From positions 1 to 64,000 of the forward strand of contig NZ_BAAAUV010000009.1 of NCBI RefSeq assembly GCF_039534125.1: a DNA stretch of 64,000 bases, written 5' to 3'. The position numbers and the translations under genes are program-made. Under the pieces are notes generated by a model. The model had not been told where the DNA came from. It did not search any database and saw only the letters and a program-made list of their open reading frames with translations. Source of the DNA: Actinocorallia longicatena. Lineage in GTDB: Bacteria; Actinomycetota; Actinomycetes; Streptosporangiales; Streptosporangiaceae. How positions within the stretch are numbered: position 1 is the stretch's first letter; every line of letters starts with the position of its first letter. This document shows positions 7,092 through 15,918 of this stretch, in pieces.

Positions 7092-8369
7092 TCACGCCCG
7101 CCCGGCCGCCTTCTGACTTCTGCGGCTGACCGAGTCGATCACCACGGCGGCCAGCAGGACCGCGCCGGTGACCATGAACTGGATGGAGTTGCTGACGCCC
7201 TGGAGGGCCATGCCCGAGGCGATCGACTGGATGACGAGCATGCCCAGCAGCGCCGAGAAGGTCGAGCCGCGCCCGCCGAACAGGCTGGTGCCGCCGATGA
7301 CCGCGGCCGCGATGGCCATCATCAGGACGTTGCTCTGGCCCGTCGCCTGGCTCGCGGAGGAGATCCGCGAGGCGGCGAAGATGCCGCCGACCGCCGCCAT
7401 CCCGCCGGAGATCATGAACACCGAGATCCGGATCCACGGGACGCTGATGCCCGCGCGCCGGGCCGCCTCGATGTTGCCGCCGACCGCGAAGACCTTCCGG
7501 CCGTAGGACGTGCGGCGCAGGATGAAGTCGGTGAGCACGCAGACGATCAGAAAGATCAGCAGCGCGACCGGCAGGCCCTTGTACTGGTTCAGGATGTAGG
7601 CCACCCCGAGCGCGACGATCGCGAGCCCGGCCGTGCGGATCAGCAGGTCGGTCATCGTCCTGGACGGCACCCCGGCGGCCTTGCGGCGCTTGTTCCCCAG
7701 GAAGGAGACCGCGAAGAAGCCCGCCACCGCGAGGATGGCCAGCCCGTAGGCGGCGACCACCTGGCTGAAGTAGGAGCTGGTCAGCTTGGAGACCAGCCCG
7801 TTGTTGTCCAGGTTGATCGTGCCGTTCGGGCCGAGGATCTGCAGCTGCAGACCGCTCCAGGCGAGCATGCCGGCCAGGGTGACCACGAACGCCGGTACTC
7901 CGATCTTGGCGAAGAACCAGCCGTGGACGAAGCCCAGCAGCGTCCCGACCAGCACCGCGGCGATGATCGCCAGCACCGGGTTCCAGCCCTTGTTGACGTT
8001 CAGGACCGCCAGGACCGCGGCCGCGACGCCGCTCACCGAGCCCGCCGCCAGGTCGATCTCTCCGAGCAGCAGCACGAACACGATGCCGACCGAGATCATG
8101 CCGGTCGCCACGATGTCGATGCTCAGGTTCGACAGGTTCTGGGCGGACAGGAAGTTGCTGTTCAGGCTCTGGAAGACGATCCAGATCAGCACGAGCCCGA
8201 CCACGACCGGCAGCGAGCCGAGCTCGCCGCCCTTGATCTTGCGGGTGAACTCGTGCAGGTAGCCCTTGAACCCCTCCTGCTGGACGACCAGCCGCGGGTC
8301 GACCTGCGCGGTCGCGGCGGCCTCGTTCTGCGGCGCGGCCGCGGGTGGCGGCTCGTTGGCCGTGCTCAT
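7092..8369 (-). CDS. Sugar ABC transporter permease, XylH type
   Basis: A 425-residue integral membrane protein of the ribose/xylose permease family (BPD_transp_2). It shows GTLLGFVHGWFFAKIGVPAF, a typical substrate-path motif, GTSLFGGRGSTFSALLG near the C-terminus, and about ten hydrophobic segments. It begins with a polar, Ala/Pro-rich cytoplasmic tail. Its ATG overlaps the ATPase stop by four bases, giving a tight operon with the ATPase and binding protein. The importer takes up a pentose or similar monosaccharide. Xylose is suggested by the binding protein but not proven. Confidence 0.9.
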   Translation of the reverse strand: MSTANEPPPAAAPQNEAAATAQVDPRLVVQQEGFKGYLHEFTRKIKGGELGSLPVVVGLVLIWIVFQSLNSNFLSAQNLSNLSIDIVATGMISVGIVFVLLLGEIDLAAGSVSGVAAAVLAVLNVNKGWNPVLAIIAAVLVGTLLGFVHGWFFAKIGVPAFVVTLAGMLAWSGLQLQILGPNGTINLDNNGLVSKLTSSYFSQVVAAYGLAILAVAGFFAVSFLGNKRRKAAGVPSRTMTDLLIRTAGLAIVALGVAYILNQYKGLPVALLIFLIVCVLTDFILRRTSYGRKVFAVGGNIEAARRAGISVPWIRISVFMISGGMAAVGGIFAASRISSASQATGQSNVLMMAIAAAVIGGTSLFGGRGSTFSALLGMLVIQSIASGMALQGVSNSIQFMVTGAVLLAAVVIDSVSRRSQKAAGRA

Positions 8370-9139
8370 CGCGCCTCCCCCTTGGCCTGGCGCCGGGTGA
8401 CGGCGTTGTCCGTCGCCCCCGTGATCGCGGAGATGATCTCCTCCTGGGTCGTGTCGGCCGTGGTGAAGAAGCCGTTGTTCCGGCCGAGCCGCAGGACCGC
8501 GACCCGGTCGGCGACGGCCCGCACGTCGACCATGTTGTGACTGATCAGGATCACGCCGAGTCCCTGCTCGCGCAGGCGCTCGACCAGGTCGAGGACCTGC
8601 GCGGTCTGCTCGACGCCGAGCGCGGCCGTCGGCTCGTCCAGGATGACGATCTTCGGAGCGCCCAGCAGCGAACGCGAGATCGCGACCGTCTGGCGCTGGC
8701 CGCCCGACAGCGACGCCACCGGGATCCGCACGCTCGGGATCTTGATCGACAGGGTCCGGAGCAGTTCCTGCGCCCGGGCCTCCATGGCGACCTCGTCCAG
8801 GATCGAGAACCTGCGGATCTCGCGGCCCAGGAAGAGGTTGCCGACCACGTCGAGGTTGTCGCAGAGCGCGAGGTCCTGGTAGACCGTCGCGATCCCGAGC
8901 CCCTGGGCGACCGAGGGGCTGCCGATCGAGACCGGCTTGCCCTCCCAGCGGATCTCGCCCTCGTCCGGCGGGCCCACCCCGGCGATCGCCTTGATCAGCG
9001 TGGACTTGCCCGCGCCGTTGTCGCCGACCAGCGCGACGACCTCTCCCCGGTTCACCTCCAGGTCCACGTCGGTCAGCACCTGGACGGCGCCGAACCGCTT
9101 GCTGACTCCCCGCAGCGCGAGGACGGGTTCACCCGCCAT
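8366..9139 (-). CDS. Sugar ABC transporter ATP-binding protein
   Basis: A 257-residue single-ATPase-domain subunit with Walker A GDNGAGKST (residues 39-47), Q-loop VYQDLALCDNL, signature LSGGQRQ, Walker B IVILDEPTAALG and switch His in LISHNM. XylG/RbsA proteins usually carry two ATPase domains. This is the half-size form common in actinobacteria and would work as a homodimer. ATG 9139 follows an AGGAGGTCGAC box. An upstream open frame overlapping the binding-protein gene is an artefact. It is the middle gene of the binding protein-ATPase-permease operon. Confidence 0.93.
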   Translation of the reverse strand: MAGEPVLALRGVSKRFGAVQVLTDVDLEVNRGEVVALVGDNGAGKSTLIKAIAGVGPPDEGEIRWEGKPVSIGSPSVAQGLGIATVYQDLALCDNLDVVGNLFLGREIRRFSILDEVAMEARAQELLRTLSIKIPSVRIPVASLSGGQRQTVAISRSLLGAPKIVILDEPTAALGVEQTAQVLDLVERLREQGLGVILISHNMVDVRAVADRVAVLRLGRNNGFFTTADTTQEEIISAITGATDNAVTRRQAKGEAR

Positions 9140-9171
9140 GTCGACCTCCTGCCCGAAGTTGGGGAACCGGC

Positions 9172-10287
9172 TTACGTCAGGCCCGCGGACTTGCAGGCGG
9201 CGGCGACCTGCGAGGTGCAGATCTCCTGGACCGTCCAGAAGTTGTCCTTGACGACGGTGTCCTTGACGTTGTCCTTGGTCACGACCTGCGGCGTGATGAT
9301 CTGCGCGGGCACCGTGGCGACCGTCTGGTTGCCCGACGGCGTCTTGCCGCTGCCCAGGTCGATCGCCATCTGCGCGGCGGCTTCGGCCTCCGGCTTGATG
9401 GGCTTGTAGATCGTCATGGTCTGGGTGCCGAGCATGATCCGCTGGATCGCGGCGAGCTCGGCGTCCTGGCCGGTCAGCGGGGTCCCGGTGGGGACGCCCG
9501 CGTTCGCCATGGACTTGGCGATGCCGCCGGCCATGCCGTCGTTGGCGGAGTAGACGCCGACGACCTTCTTGGCACCGAGCGCGGTGAACGCGCCGTCGGC
9601 CTCGACCGCCGCCTTGTCGGGGCTCCAGTCGGGGGTGTCGTACTCCTTGCCGATGGTGACCTGGCCGTCGAGGACGGAGTGGGCGCCCTTCTTGAAGTCG
9701 CCCGCGTTCGGGTCGGTCGGCGAGCCGTTGATCATGACGATCGGGCCGCGCTTGGCGTCGCCGCCCTTCTTGATCGCGTCGAGCAGGGCCTGGCCCTGCA
9801 GCTTGCCGACCTGAAGGTTGTCGAACGAGGTGTAGGCGCTGATCGGACCGGTCGCGAGCCGGTCGTAGGCCACGACCTTGACGCCCTGCCCGTTGGCCTT
9901 GCTGACCGACGAGGAGATCGCCTTGGCGTCGACCGCGTCGAGGATCAGGACCTTGGCCCCGTTGGTGAGCATCGTGTCGACCTGCTGCTGCTGCAGGTTC
10001 GGGTCCTGGTTGGCGTTGGCGTAGACCACTTCGCACTTCGGGCAGAGGGCCTTGACCTTGTCCGTGATGTACGGCTTGTCGAACTTCTCGTACCGGGCCG
10101 TCTTCGTCTCGGGCAGCAGCAGCCCGACCTTGAACCCCTGGTCGATCGTTCCGCTGGTCCCGCCCGAATCGCCCGATCCCGAGTCGTCGGACTCCTTCGC
10201 GCTCCCGCAGGCCGTGGCCCCGACCAGAAGGACGACGGCCATCCCGGCCGCGCCCAGGCTCTTCTTCCCGATGGACTTCTTCCCCAC
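9172..10287 (-). CDS. Xylose-type sugar-binding lipoprotein (XylF-like)
   Basis: A 371-residue periplasmic-binding-protein family 4 lipoprotein. Its signal peptide ends at Cys about 27 (VGATAC), followed by a Gly/Ser/Asp-rich linker. The segments GVYSANDGMAGGIAKSM, TGQDAELAAIQRIMLGTQ and MTIYKPIKPEAEAAAQ are characteristic of XylF/ChvE-like binding proteins. I chose GTG 10287, directly before the basic signal peptide. Longer frames add non-secretory sequence. It leads the operon for the ATPase and permease. It diverges from the secreted GH87 enzyme, so the imported sugar may be a product of extracellular polysaccharide breakdown, which is only an inference. Confidence 0.9.
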   Translation of the reverse strand: MGKKSIGKKSLGAAGMAVVLLVGATACGSAKESDDSGSGDSGGTSGTIDQGFKVGLLLPETKTARYEKFDKPYITDKVKALCPKCEVVYANANQDPNLQQQQVDTMLTNGAKVLILDAVDAKAISSSVSKANGQGVKVVAYDRLATGPISAYTSFDNLQVGKLQGQALLDAIKKGGDAKRGPIVMINGSPTDPNAGDFKKGAHSVLDGQVTIGKEYDTPDWSPDKAAVEADGAFTALGAKKVVGVYSANDGMAGGIAKSMANAGVPTGTPLTGQDAELAAIQRIMLGTQTMTIYKPIKPEAEAAAQMAIDLGSGKTPSGNQTVATVPAQIITPQVVTKDNVKDTVVKDNFWTVQEICTSQVAAACKSAGLT

Positions 10288-10609
10288 AACGAACCCCCCG
10301 ATATTCACAGCAGAGGTACCCCTCGCCGATACCGCCCGAATACCCGTGACCAGCGGAAAGACACTCCAAAGATCGTTTACCGACCGTCTCTTGACCCGCC
10401 CTTTCCTCGGCGCGCCGCGTCCGACCAGGCATAAGTCTGAGATTTGCGGAGTTTCGTCAGTATCTTGCGGTTCACCGTTCATGGTTTTAGTGTGTGTGTT
10501 GCTTGATTGCCGCCGCGGGGCGACGGCGGCAGTGCCCACCCCCCATGCCCAGCCTGTTGTCAGAGCGTTCCTGACGACGCGGGGCTCTTCGTGTCCGGAA
10601 GGGTTCGTC
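10288..10609. promoter_or_regulatory. 322-bp divergent promoter region
   Basis: This gene-free stretch separates the xylF-like operon from the GH87 gene. It must hold both promoters, but I cannot assign -35/-10 boxes with confidence. It contains an 8-bp hairpin (TGCCGCCG 10508-10515 with CGGCGGCA 10524-10531) in what would be the GH87 leader. No clear dyad operator was seen. Confidence 0.5.
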
Positions 10610-13507
10610 GTGTCGAGTACCAGTCATGCCGTGCGGAGAAGGCGGAGGATCGCCGCGGTGGCGGCCGCCGCCCTGGCCCTCGGCGGAGCGGGTCTGCTGA
10701 CCCTGCCCGCCCCCGCCACCGCCGCGGTGGCGCCGTTCATCCAGTCACCGCTCGACGTCGCGGGGCGCGGCGCGACGGTGCCGTTCACCGAGTTCGAGGC
10801 CGAGGATCCCGCGCACGCGACGACCAACGGCCAGCTCATCGGGCCCGACCGCCTCTACGGGAACCTGCCCTCCGAGGCCTCGGGGCGGCGGGCCGTCAAG
10901 CTCGACGCCACCGGCGAGTACGTCGAGTTCACCCTGACCAAGCCCGCCAACTCGGTCAACGTCCGCTACAGCGTGCCCGACAACGCCGCGGGCACCGGCA
11001 TCACCGCCCCCATCGACCTGCGCGTCAACGGAAGCAAGGTGCAGGACCTGTCCTTCACCTCCAAGTACGGCTGGTACTACGGCGGCTACCCGTTCGGGAA
11101 CACCCCCGGCAACAACCCGCACCACTTCTACGACGAGACCCGCGCGCTGCTCGGGACCACCTACCCGGCGGGCACGAAGATCCGGTTCCAGGTCTCCTCG
11201 ACCGCGGTCGCCTCCTCCTTCACCATCGACCTGGCCGACTTCGAGCTGGTCGGCCCCGCCGCCGGGCGTCCCGCGGGCTCCCTGTCGGTCGCCGACTTCG
11301 GCGCCGTCGCGGGCAACGCCGCCGACCAGACCGCCGCCTTCCAGGCCGCGGTCGACGCCGGCAAGGCCCAGGGCAAGGCCGTCTACATCCCCGCGGGCAC
11401 CTACACCCTCTGGGACCACGTCGTCGTCGACGGCGTCACCCTCCAGGGCGCGGGCCCCTGGTACTCGGTGCTCACCGGGCGCCACCCCACCCAGCGCAAC
11501 CGGGCCGCCGGCGTCTACGGCAAGTACGTTCCGGGCGGCGGCTACACCGGCGGCGTGCGGGCGCACGAGGCCAACGGGCCCAGCCGGAACGTCACGCTGA
11601 AGGACTTCGCCATCATCGGCGACATCCAGGAACGCGTCGACGACGACCAGGTCAACGCCCTCGGCGGCGCCATGTCCGACTCGACCGTCGACAACCTCTG
11701 GATCCAGCACACCAAGGTCGGGGCCTGGATGGACGGCCCGATGGACAAGTTCGTCATCAAGAACACCCGGATCCTCGACCAGACCGCCGACGGCGTGAAC
11801 TTCCACACCGGCGTCACCGGCTCAGCCGTCACCAACACCTTCGTCCGCAACGCCGGCGACGACGGCCTCGCCATGTGGCCCGAGCGGATCGCCAACGTCG
11901 GCAACTCCTTCGACCACAACACGGTGATCGCACCGATCCTGGCGAACAACATCGTCACCTACGGCGGAAAGGACATCAAGATCACCGACAACGTCGTGTC
12001 GGACACGGTCACCAACGGCGGCGGCATCCACGTCGCCAACCGCTACCCGGGCGTCAACGGCGCCACCGGCGTCTCCGGGACGATCGACGTCTCCCGCAAC
12101 ACGCTCATCCGGGCCGGCAACAGCGACTACAACTGGCAGTTCGGCGTCGGCGCCCTCTGGTTCGACGGACTCAACGAGCCCGTCAACGCCACGATCAACG
12201 TGACCGACACCGACATCCTCGACAGTTCCTACGCCGCGATCCACACGATCGAGGGCAACACCAGGACCGTCAACTTCAAGAACGTGAACATCGACGGCAC
12301 CGGCACCTACGCCATCCAGGCGCAGGCACCGGCCACGATGACCTGGCAGAACGTCAAGGTCGCGCACATCGGCGCGGGCGTCGCGGTCCACAACTGCGTC
12401 GGCACCGGCTTCACCGCGCCGACCGACACCAACGGCAACAGCGGCTGGAGCTCCGGCTCGACCTGCACCGGCCAGTGGCCCGCGCCCAACTACATCTACC
12501 CGGGCCCCGGCGGCGGCCCCGACCCGACGCCCACCCCGACCGAGCCGACCCCGACCCCCACGACTCCGACTCCGACGCCCACGGACCCGGCGGGCTGCCT
12601 CGGCACCGGTGACGTCGCCCGCGGCAAGTCCGCCACCTCGACCAGCTCCGTCGGCGGGTTCCCCGCGGGCAACGCCGTCGACGGCAACGACACCAGCTAC
12701 TGGGAGAGCACCAACAACGCCTGGCCGCAGTCGATCACGGTCGACCTGTGCGCCGCCGCCCCGGTGAACAAGGTGACGCTCAAGCTGCCGCCGTCCAGCG
12801 CGTGGGGCGCCCGCACCCAGACGATCTCGATCACCGGTTCGGCCGACGGGAACTCCTGGACCTCGCTGGTGCCGTCCGGCGGGCGGGTCTTCGACCCCGC
12901 CACGGGCAACTCCGTCACCCTCTCCTTCACCTCGGCCGACGTCCGGTACGTCCGGGCGACCGTCACCGGGAACACCGGCTGGCCCGCCGGTCAGCTCTCG
13001 TCGTTCGAGGTCTTCACCGGCACCACCACGACCCCGACCCCCACCCCGACCCCCACCCCCACTCCGACACCGACGCCGACGCCGACCGGCAACCTCGCCG
13101 CCGGACGGCCCATGACGGCCGGCAGCCAGACCCAGGACCTGGCCCCCTCGCGCGCCGCCGACGGCAACGCCTCCACCTACTGGGAGAGCACGAACAACGC
13201 CTGGCCGCAGACGCTCAGCGTCGACCTCGGCACGGCCAGGCAGGTCTCCAGGATCGTGCTGAAGCTGCCGCCCGCGGCCGACTGGGCGACCCGCGTCCAG
13301 ACCCTGGCCGTCCTGGCCGGTGACGACGGATCCACCTTCGGCACCACCGCCAAGGCCTCCCAGGGCTACACCTTCAGCCCGGCGACGGCCAACACCGTCA
13401 CGATCACCTTCCCCGCGATCACCAAGCGCCACCTGCGCTTGCAGATCACCGGGAACACCGGCTGGCCCGCGGGCCAGATCTCCGAGTTCGAGGTCTACGG
13501 CTCCTAG
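10610..13507 (+). CDS. Secreted alpha-1,3-glucanase-like GH87 glycoside hydrolase with two discoidin modules
   Basis: A 965-residue secreted protein starting at GTG 10610 behind GGAAGGG. In order: an Arg-rich signal peptide cleaved near ATA-AV (about residue 38); a beta-sandwich carbohydrate-binding region (EFEAEDPAHATTNG); a right-handed beta-helix catalytic domain from about residue 220; a Thr/Pro linker (about 638-660); a discoidin/F5-8C module; a second Thr/Pro linker (about 804-826); and a second, clearly duplicated discoidin module. In the beta-helix, ADGVN supplies Asp 394 and GDDG supplies Asp 417-418. That 0/+23/+24 spacing matches the catalytic aspartates I recall for GH87 mutanase. 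Probable role: degrading fungal or streptococcal alpha-1,3-glucan. A related beta-helix specificity remains possible. Confidence 0.82.
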   Translation: MSSTSHAVRRRRRIAAVAAAALALGGAGLLTLPAPATAAVAPFIQSPLDVAGRGATVPFTEFEAEDPAHATTNGQLIGPDRLYGNLPSEASGRRAVKLDATGEYVEFTLTKPANSVNVRYSVPDNAAGTGITAPIDLRVNGSKVQDLSFTSKYGWYYGGYPFGNTPGNNPHHFYDETRALLGTTYPAGTKIRFQVSSTAVASSFTIDLADFELVGPAAGRPAGSLSVADFGAVAGNAADQTAAFQAAVDAGKAQGKAVYIPAGTYTLWDHVVVDGVTLQGAGPWYSVLTGRHPTQRNRAAGVYGKYVPGGGYTGGVRAHEANGPSRNVTLKDFAIIGDIQERVDDDQVNALGGAMSDSTVDNLWIQHTKVGAWMDGPMDKFVIKNTRILDQTADGVNFHTGVTGSAVTNTFVRNAGDDGLAMWPERIANVGNSFDHNTVIAPILANNIVTYGGKDIKITDNVVSDTVTNGGGIHVANRYPGVNGATGVSGTIDVSRNTLIRAGNSDYNWQFGVGALWFDGLNEPVNATINVTDTDILDSSYAAIHTIEGNTRTVNFKNVNIDGTGTYAIQAQAPATMTWQNVKVAHIGAGVAVHNCVGTGFTAPTDTNGNSGWSSGSTCTGQWPAPNYIYPGPGGGPDPTPTPTEPTPTPTTPTPTPTDPAGCLGTGDVARGKSATSTSSVGGFPAGNAVDGNDTSYWESTNNAWPQSITVDLCAAAPVNKVTLKLPPSSAWGARTQTISITGSADGNSWTSLVPSGGRVFDPATGNSVTLSFTSADVRYVRATVTGNTGWPAGQLSSFEVFTGTTTTPTPTPTPTPTPTPTPTPTGNLAAGRPMTAGSQTQDLAPSRAADGNASTYWESTNNAWPQTLSVDLGTARQVSRIVLKLPPAADWATRVQTLAVLAGDDGSTFGTTAKASQGYTFSPATANTVTITFPAITKRHLRLQITGNTGWPAGQISEFEVYGS

Positions 13508-13517
13508 AAGGCCAGGG

Positions 13518-14306
13518 CTAGACCTCGCGCGAACGCCGCCCGGGACGGGGAGAACGCCCCCGTCCCGGGCGGTTCCGTTCCCCGGCGGGGGCCGGGCGGA
13601 TCGCGAACTCGATCGTCAGGGCGATCGCGACGGACTGCGCCGCCAGCAGCGCCACCAGCACCACGAGCTGGACGATCGCCGCCTGGGCCGGGGTCGCCCC
13701 GCCCAGCAGCATCCCGACGAACGCGCCCGGCAGCGTCACGAGCCCGACCGTCCTGGTCTGGTCGAGCGCCGGGATCAGCGCGGTGGCCGCCGCCGGACGG
13801 CAGATCTCCAGCGCCGCCTGCCGCGCGGTGAACCCGAGCGCCAGCGCGGCCTCCACCTCGCCCCTGCGGGTGCGGAGCTCGTCGCGGCAGCGCCGCCCGC
13901 ACAGCGCGGTCGCCGTCATCGTCCCGCCGACGAGAATGCCGGCCACCGGGATGACGGTGAGCCCGCCGGGCGGCACCAGCCCCGTCCCGACCAGCAGCGC
14001 CACCACCGGGACCGACCCGCCGGCCAGCGGGACGATCGCCCAGCGGGCCCCGTCCAGCCGGGAGGAGGCCGTGTGCGCCGCCACCGCGTACATCACCACG
14101 ACGAACAGGGCCGTGGCCCACGAACGCGTCGCCACATGCGTGATGACCAGCGACACCAGCCCGAGCTGGACGCCCGCCCGCACGCCCGCCGTCAGCACCG
14201 CCCGGCCGTGCCCGAGCCGCGCCGCCGCCGCGACCCCCGCCGCCGCCACCAGCGTCAGCCCGGTCACCACGAAAAGCGGAGGTCCCACCACGAACAGCCC
14301 GTTCAC
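13518..14306 (-). CDS. FetB-like (UPF0014) ABC permease
   Basis: A 262-residue membrane protein of the UPF0014/FetB permease family: ATAARLG-type TM1 region, VAGILVGGTMTATALCGRR, EVEAALALGFTARQA and a TVGLVTLPGAFVGMLLGG signature. FetB works with an ATPase (FetA) in iron export in E. coli. No ATPase gene is adjacent here, so the partner must be elsewhere. The last 20 or so residues are Arg/Gly/Pro-rich and are encoded by a strong hairpin, suggesting the reading frame has extended into a former terminator. It is convergent with the GH87 gene. Confidence 0.8.
   Translation of the reverse strand: MNGLFVVGPPLFVVTGLTLVAAAGVAAAARLGHGRAVLTAGVRAGVQLGLVSLVITHVATRSWATALFVVVMYAVAAHTASSRLDGARWAIVPLAGGSVPVVALLVGTGLVPPGGLTVIPVAGILVGGTMTATALCGRRCRDELRTRRGEVEAALALGFTARQAALEICRPAAATALIPALDQTRTVGLVTLPGAFVGMLLGGATPAQAAIVQLVVLVALLAAQSVAIALTIEFAIRPAPAGERNRPGRGRSPRPGRRSREV
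13536..13572. terminator. 15-bp perfect hairpin, probable terminator inside the permease 3' end
   Basis: CCGCCCGGGACGGGG (13536-13550) pairs perfectly with 13558-13572 around a 7-nt loop, 29 bp after the GH87 stop. No long T run follows, so it may act in a T-poor, actinobacterial manner. It lies within the last codons of the convergent FetB-like gene. Confidence 0.6.
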
Positions 14307-14388
14307 CCGCGTGATCGTACGCGCCGTTTACCCCCGGTGACCAAGGGAAGGTCAACGACTACCCTGAGTAGTTTGGAGGTCTCCCCCG

Positions 14389-15276
14389 GTGCCGCTGGCC
14401 CCCTTCACCACGGCCCTGCTCACCCTGGCCGTCATCTGCGCCGCGACCGCCGCCGGAATGCTGCTGGCCCACCGCGACCGCCGCCGGCCGCTGTGGCTGG
14501 CCATCGCCTCCGCCCTGATCCTCACCACCGCCCTGACCGAGGTCCTCCCCGACGCGTGGGACGAGGCCGTCGCGGACCGCGTCCCCGGCGCCGAGATCGT
14601 CGCCGCGACCGTCCTCGGCTTCGCGGTCATCACCTACCTCACCCGGCACGACCACGGCTCGCGCCACCGCGGTGAGCACGCCCCCGGCAGGCACCGCGCC
14701 CCGGCCGCCGAGCTGGCCTTCGGCGGCGCGGGCACCGCCCTGGCGATGGCGAGCCACCGCACGTTCGAGAGCACGGCCGTCGCCACCACCGCCACGACCC
14801 TCGTCATGCTCACCCTCCTGCTGCACTCGGCGGGCGAGGGCGTCACGCTCGGCGCCCTCCTGCGCACCGCCCGCCGCCGCCCGCTGCCCTGGCTGCTGCT
14901 GTCGTGCGCGGCCCCGGTCGCGGGCGCCGCGATCGCCCTGGCCCTCCCGCCGCCGGAGCCGCTGGTCCCGCTGCTGCTGGCCCTGGCCGCGGGCGAGCTC
15001 CTGCACACCGCACTGCTCGGCCTCAGGCTCCTCACCCGCGACGGGCGGCGTCCGCCGGTGCGCCATCTCGGCGCCGCCCTCGTGCTGGCCGCCGCGGTCG
15101 GCGTCCCGCTGTTCCTCGCGCACACCGTCGCGACCGCGCCGCCGCCCGCCCTGGTCGGCAGGGTCGCCCCTGAACATCCGGCGCCCCCGCCGCGGGCCCT
15201 CCACGCCCCGCCCCGGCACCGCTGCCATCGCCGCTCCGGGACGGCCCGCCGCAGACCCTGTTCAACCGTGCGGTGA
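14389..15276 (+). CDS. Probable ZIP-like metal permease
   Basis: A 295-residue membrane protein with about seven to eight hydrophobic segments and an Arg/Pro-rich C-terminal tail. TM4 reads LLHSAGEGVTLGALL, close to the ZIP-family HSxxEG metal-binding motif. TM5 carries AAGELLHTALLG in place of the usual HExxHE. A His-rich loop (RHDHGSRHRGEH) sits between TM3 and TM4, as in ZIP transporters. The start is GTG 14389 with GGAGG about 10 nt upstream. ZIP membership is plausible but degenerate, and the transported metal is unknown. It diverges from the FetB-like permease. Confidence 0.55.
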   Translation: MPLAPFTTALLTLAVICAATAAGMLLAHRDRRRPLWLAIASALILTTALTEVLPDAWDEAVADRVPGAEIVAATVLGFAVITYLTRHDHGSRHRGEHAPGRHRAPAAELAFGGAGTALAMASHRTFESTAVATTATTLVMLTLLLHSAGEGVTLGALLRTARRRPLPWLLLSCAAPVAGAAIALALPPPEPLVPLLLALAAGELLHTALLGLRLLTRDGRRPPVRHLGAALVLAAAVGVPLFLAHTVATAPPPALVGRVAPEHPAPPPRALHAPPRHRCHRRSGTARRRPCSTVR

Positions 15277-15328
15277 TCGTCCAGACTCGGGGCGCGCGAG
15301 CCTTCGGATCTCGGAGAAGGGCCACAGG

Positions 15329-15838
15329 ATGGCGGGACGATTCACACGGCAGGAACTCGAGGAGGCCTTCGCGGGCTATCAGCGGACGTCGCTGGCGGCG
15401 GGCGGCAGCGGGAACTGGGACCTGTTCGCCGACCAGTTCACCCTGGACGCGACCTACGTCGAGCACGGCTACGGCACCTTCGGCGGCCGTGAGGCGATCC
15501 GCCGCTGGATCACCACGACGATGGCGACCTTCCCCGGCTCGGCGATGCCCCACTTCCCCATCGGCTGGTACGTCGTCGACGAGGACAAGGGCTGGATCGT
15601 CTGCCAGGTCTTCAACCGCATGGCCGACCCGGGCGACGGCAGCGTCCACCAGGCCGACAACATCACCCTCCTCAAGTACGCCGGGGACGGGCTGTGGTCC
15701 TATGAGGAGGACGCCTACAACCCGGCCTCGTTCCTCACGATGCTCACCGCCTGGCGTGACCGCGCCGACCGCCACGGCACCCTCACCGAGGAGGCCAGGA
15801 CCTGGTTCGCCTCGATGGGCCTGGCCGCGAAGGGCTGA
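15329..15838 (+). CDS. SnoaL/NTF2-like family protein
   Basis: A 169-residue protein with the NTF2-like cone fold signature: TLDATYVEHGYGTFGGREAI followed by RRWITTTMATFPG and later QVFNRMADPGDG with DNITLLKYAGDG. Such proteins include polyketide cyclases, small hydrolases and non-catalytic binding proteins, and no specific active site can be named. ATG 15329 fits the family length; the longer frame reads through the preceding gene. It stands alone between the ZIP-like gene and a thioesterase. Confidence 0.75.
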   Translation: MAGRFTRQELEEAFAGYQRTSLAAGGSGNWDLFADQFTLDATYVEHGYGTFGGREAIRRWITTTMATFPGSAMPHFPIGWYVVDEDKGWIVCQVFNRMADPGDGSVHQADNITLLKYAGDGLWSYEEDAYNPASFLTMLTAWRDRADRHGTLTEEARTWFASMGLAAKG

Positions 15839-15873
15839 GACGGCCGTCCCGCGCGGCGGGTGATCCAGATCAC

Positions 15874-15911
15874 TTCCCGCGCGGGAATCGGGGAATCAGA
15901 ACGATCGTTCT
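15874..15911 (+). promoter_or_regulatory. SigmaR/SigH-like promoter (GGAAT-N18-GTT) overlapped by two palindromes
   Basis: GGAAT (15884-15888) and GTT (15907-15909), separated by exactly 18 bp, match the sigmaR/SigH consensus (GGAAT-N18-GTT). The -35 lies in the palindrome TTCCCGCGCGGGAA (15874-15887). The -10 lies in the palindrome AGAACGATCGTTCT (15898-15911). The ATG is 9 nt after GTT, so the message should be leaderless. Sigma assignment is inferred. Confidence 0.6.
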
Positions 15912-15918
15912 AGTACTC

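Noticed and set aside
12522..13088. Repeated CCGAC/CCCAC units that look like a short tandem array
   Set aside because: They encode the two Thr/Pro linkers of the secreted glycosidase in frame. There are no CRISPR-like spacers.
11822..13432. A 536-codon antisense frame in the GH87 gene
   Set aside because: It arises from Thr/Pro repeats and GC bias. The product is Gly/Arg/Val repeats with no family resemblance.
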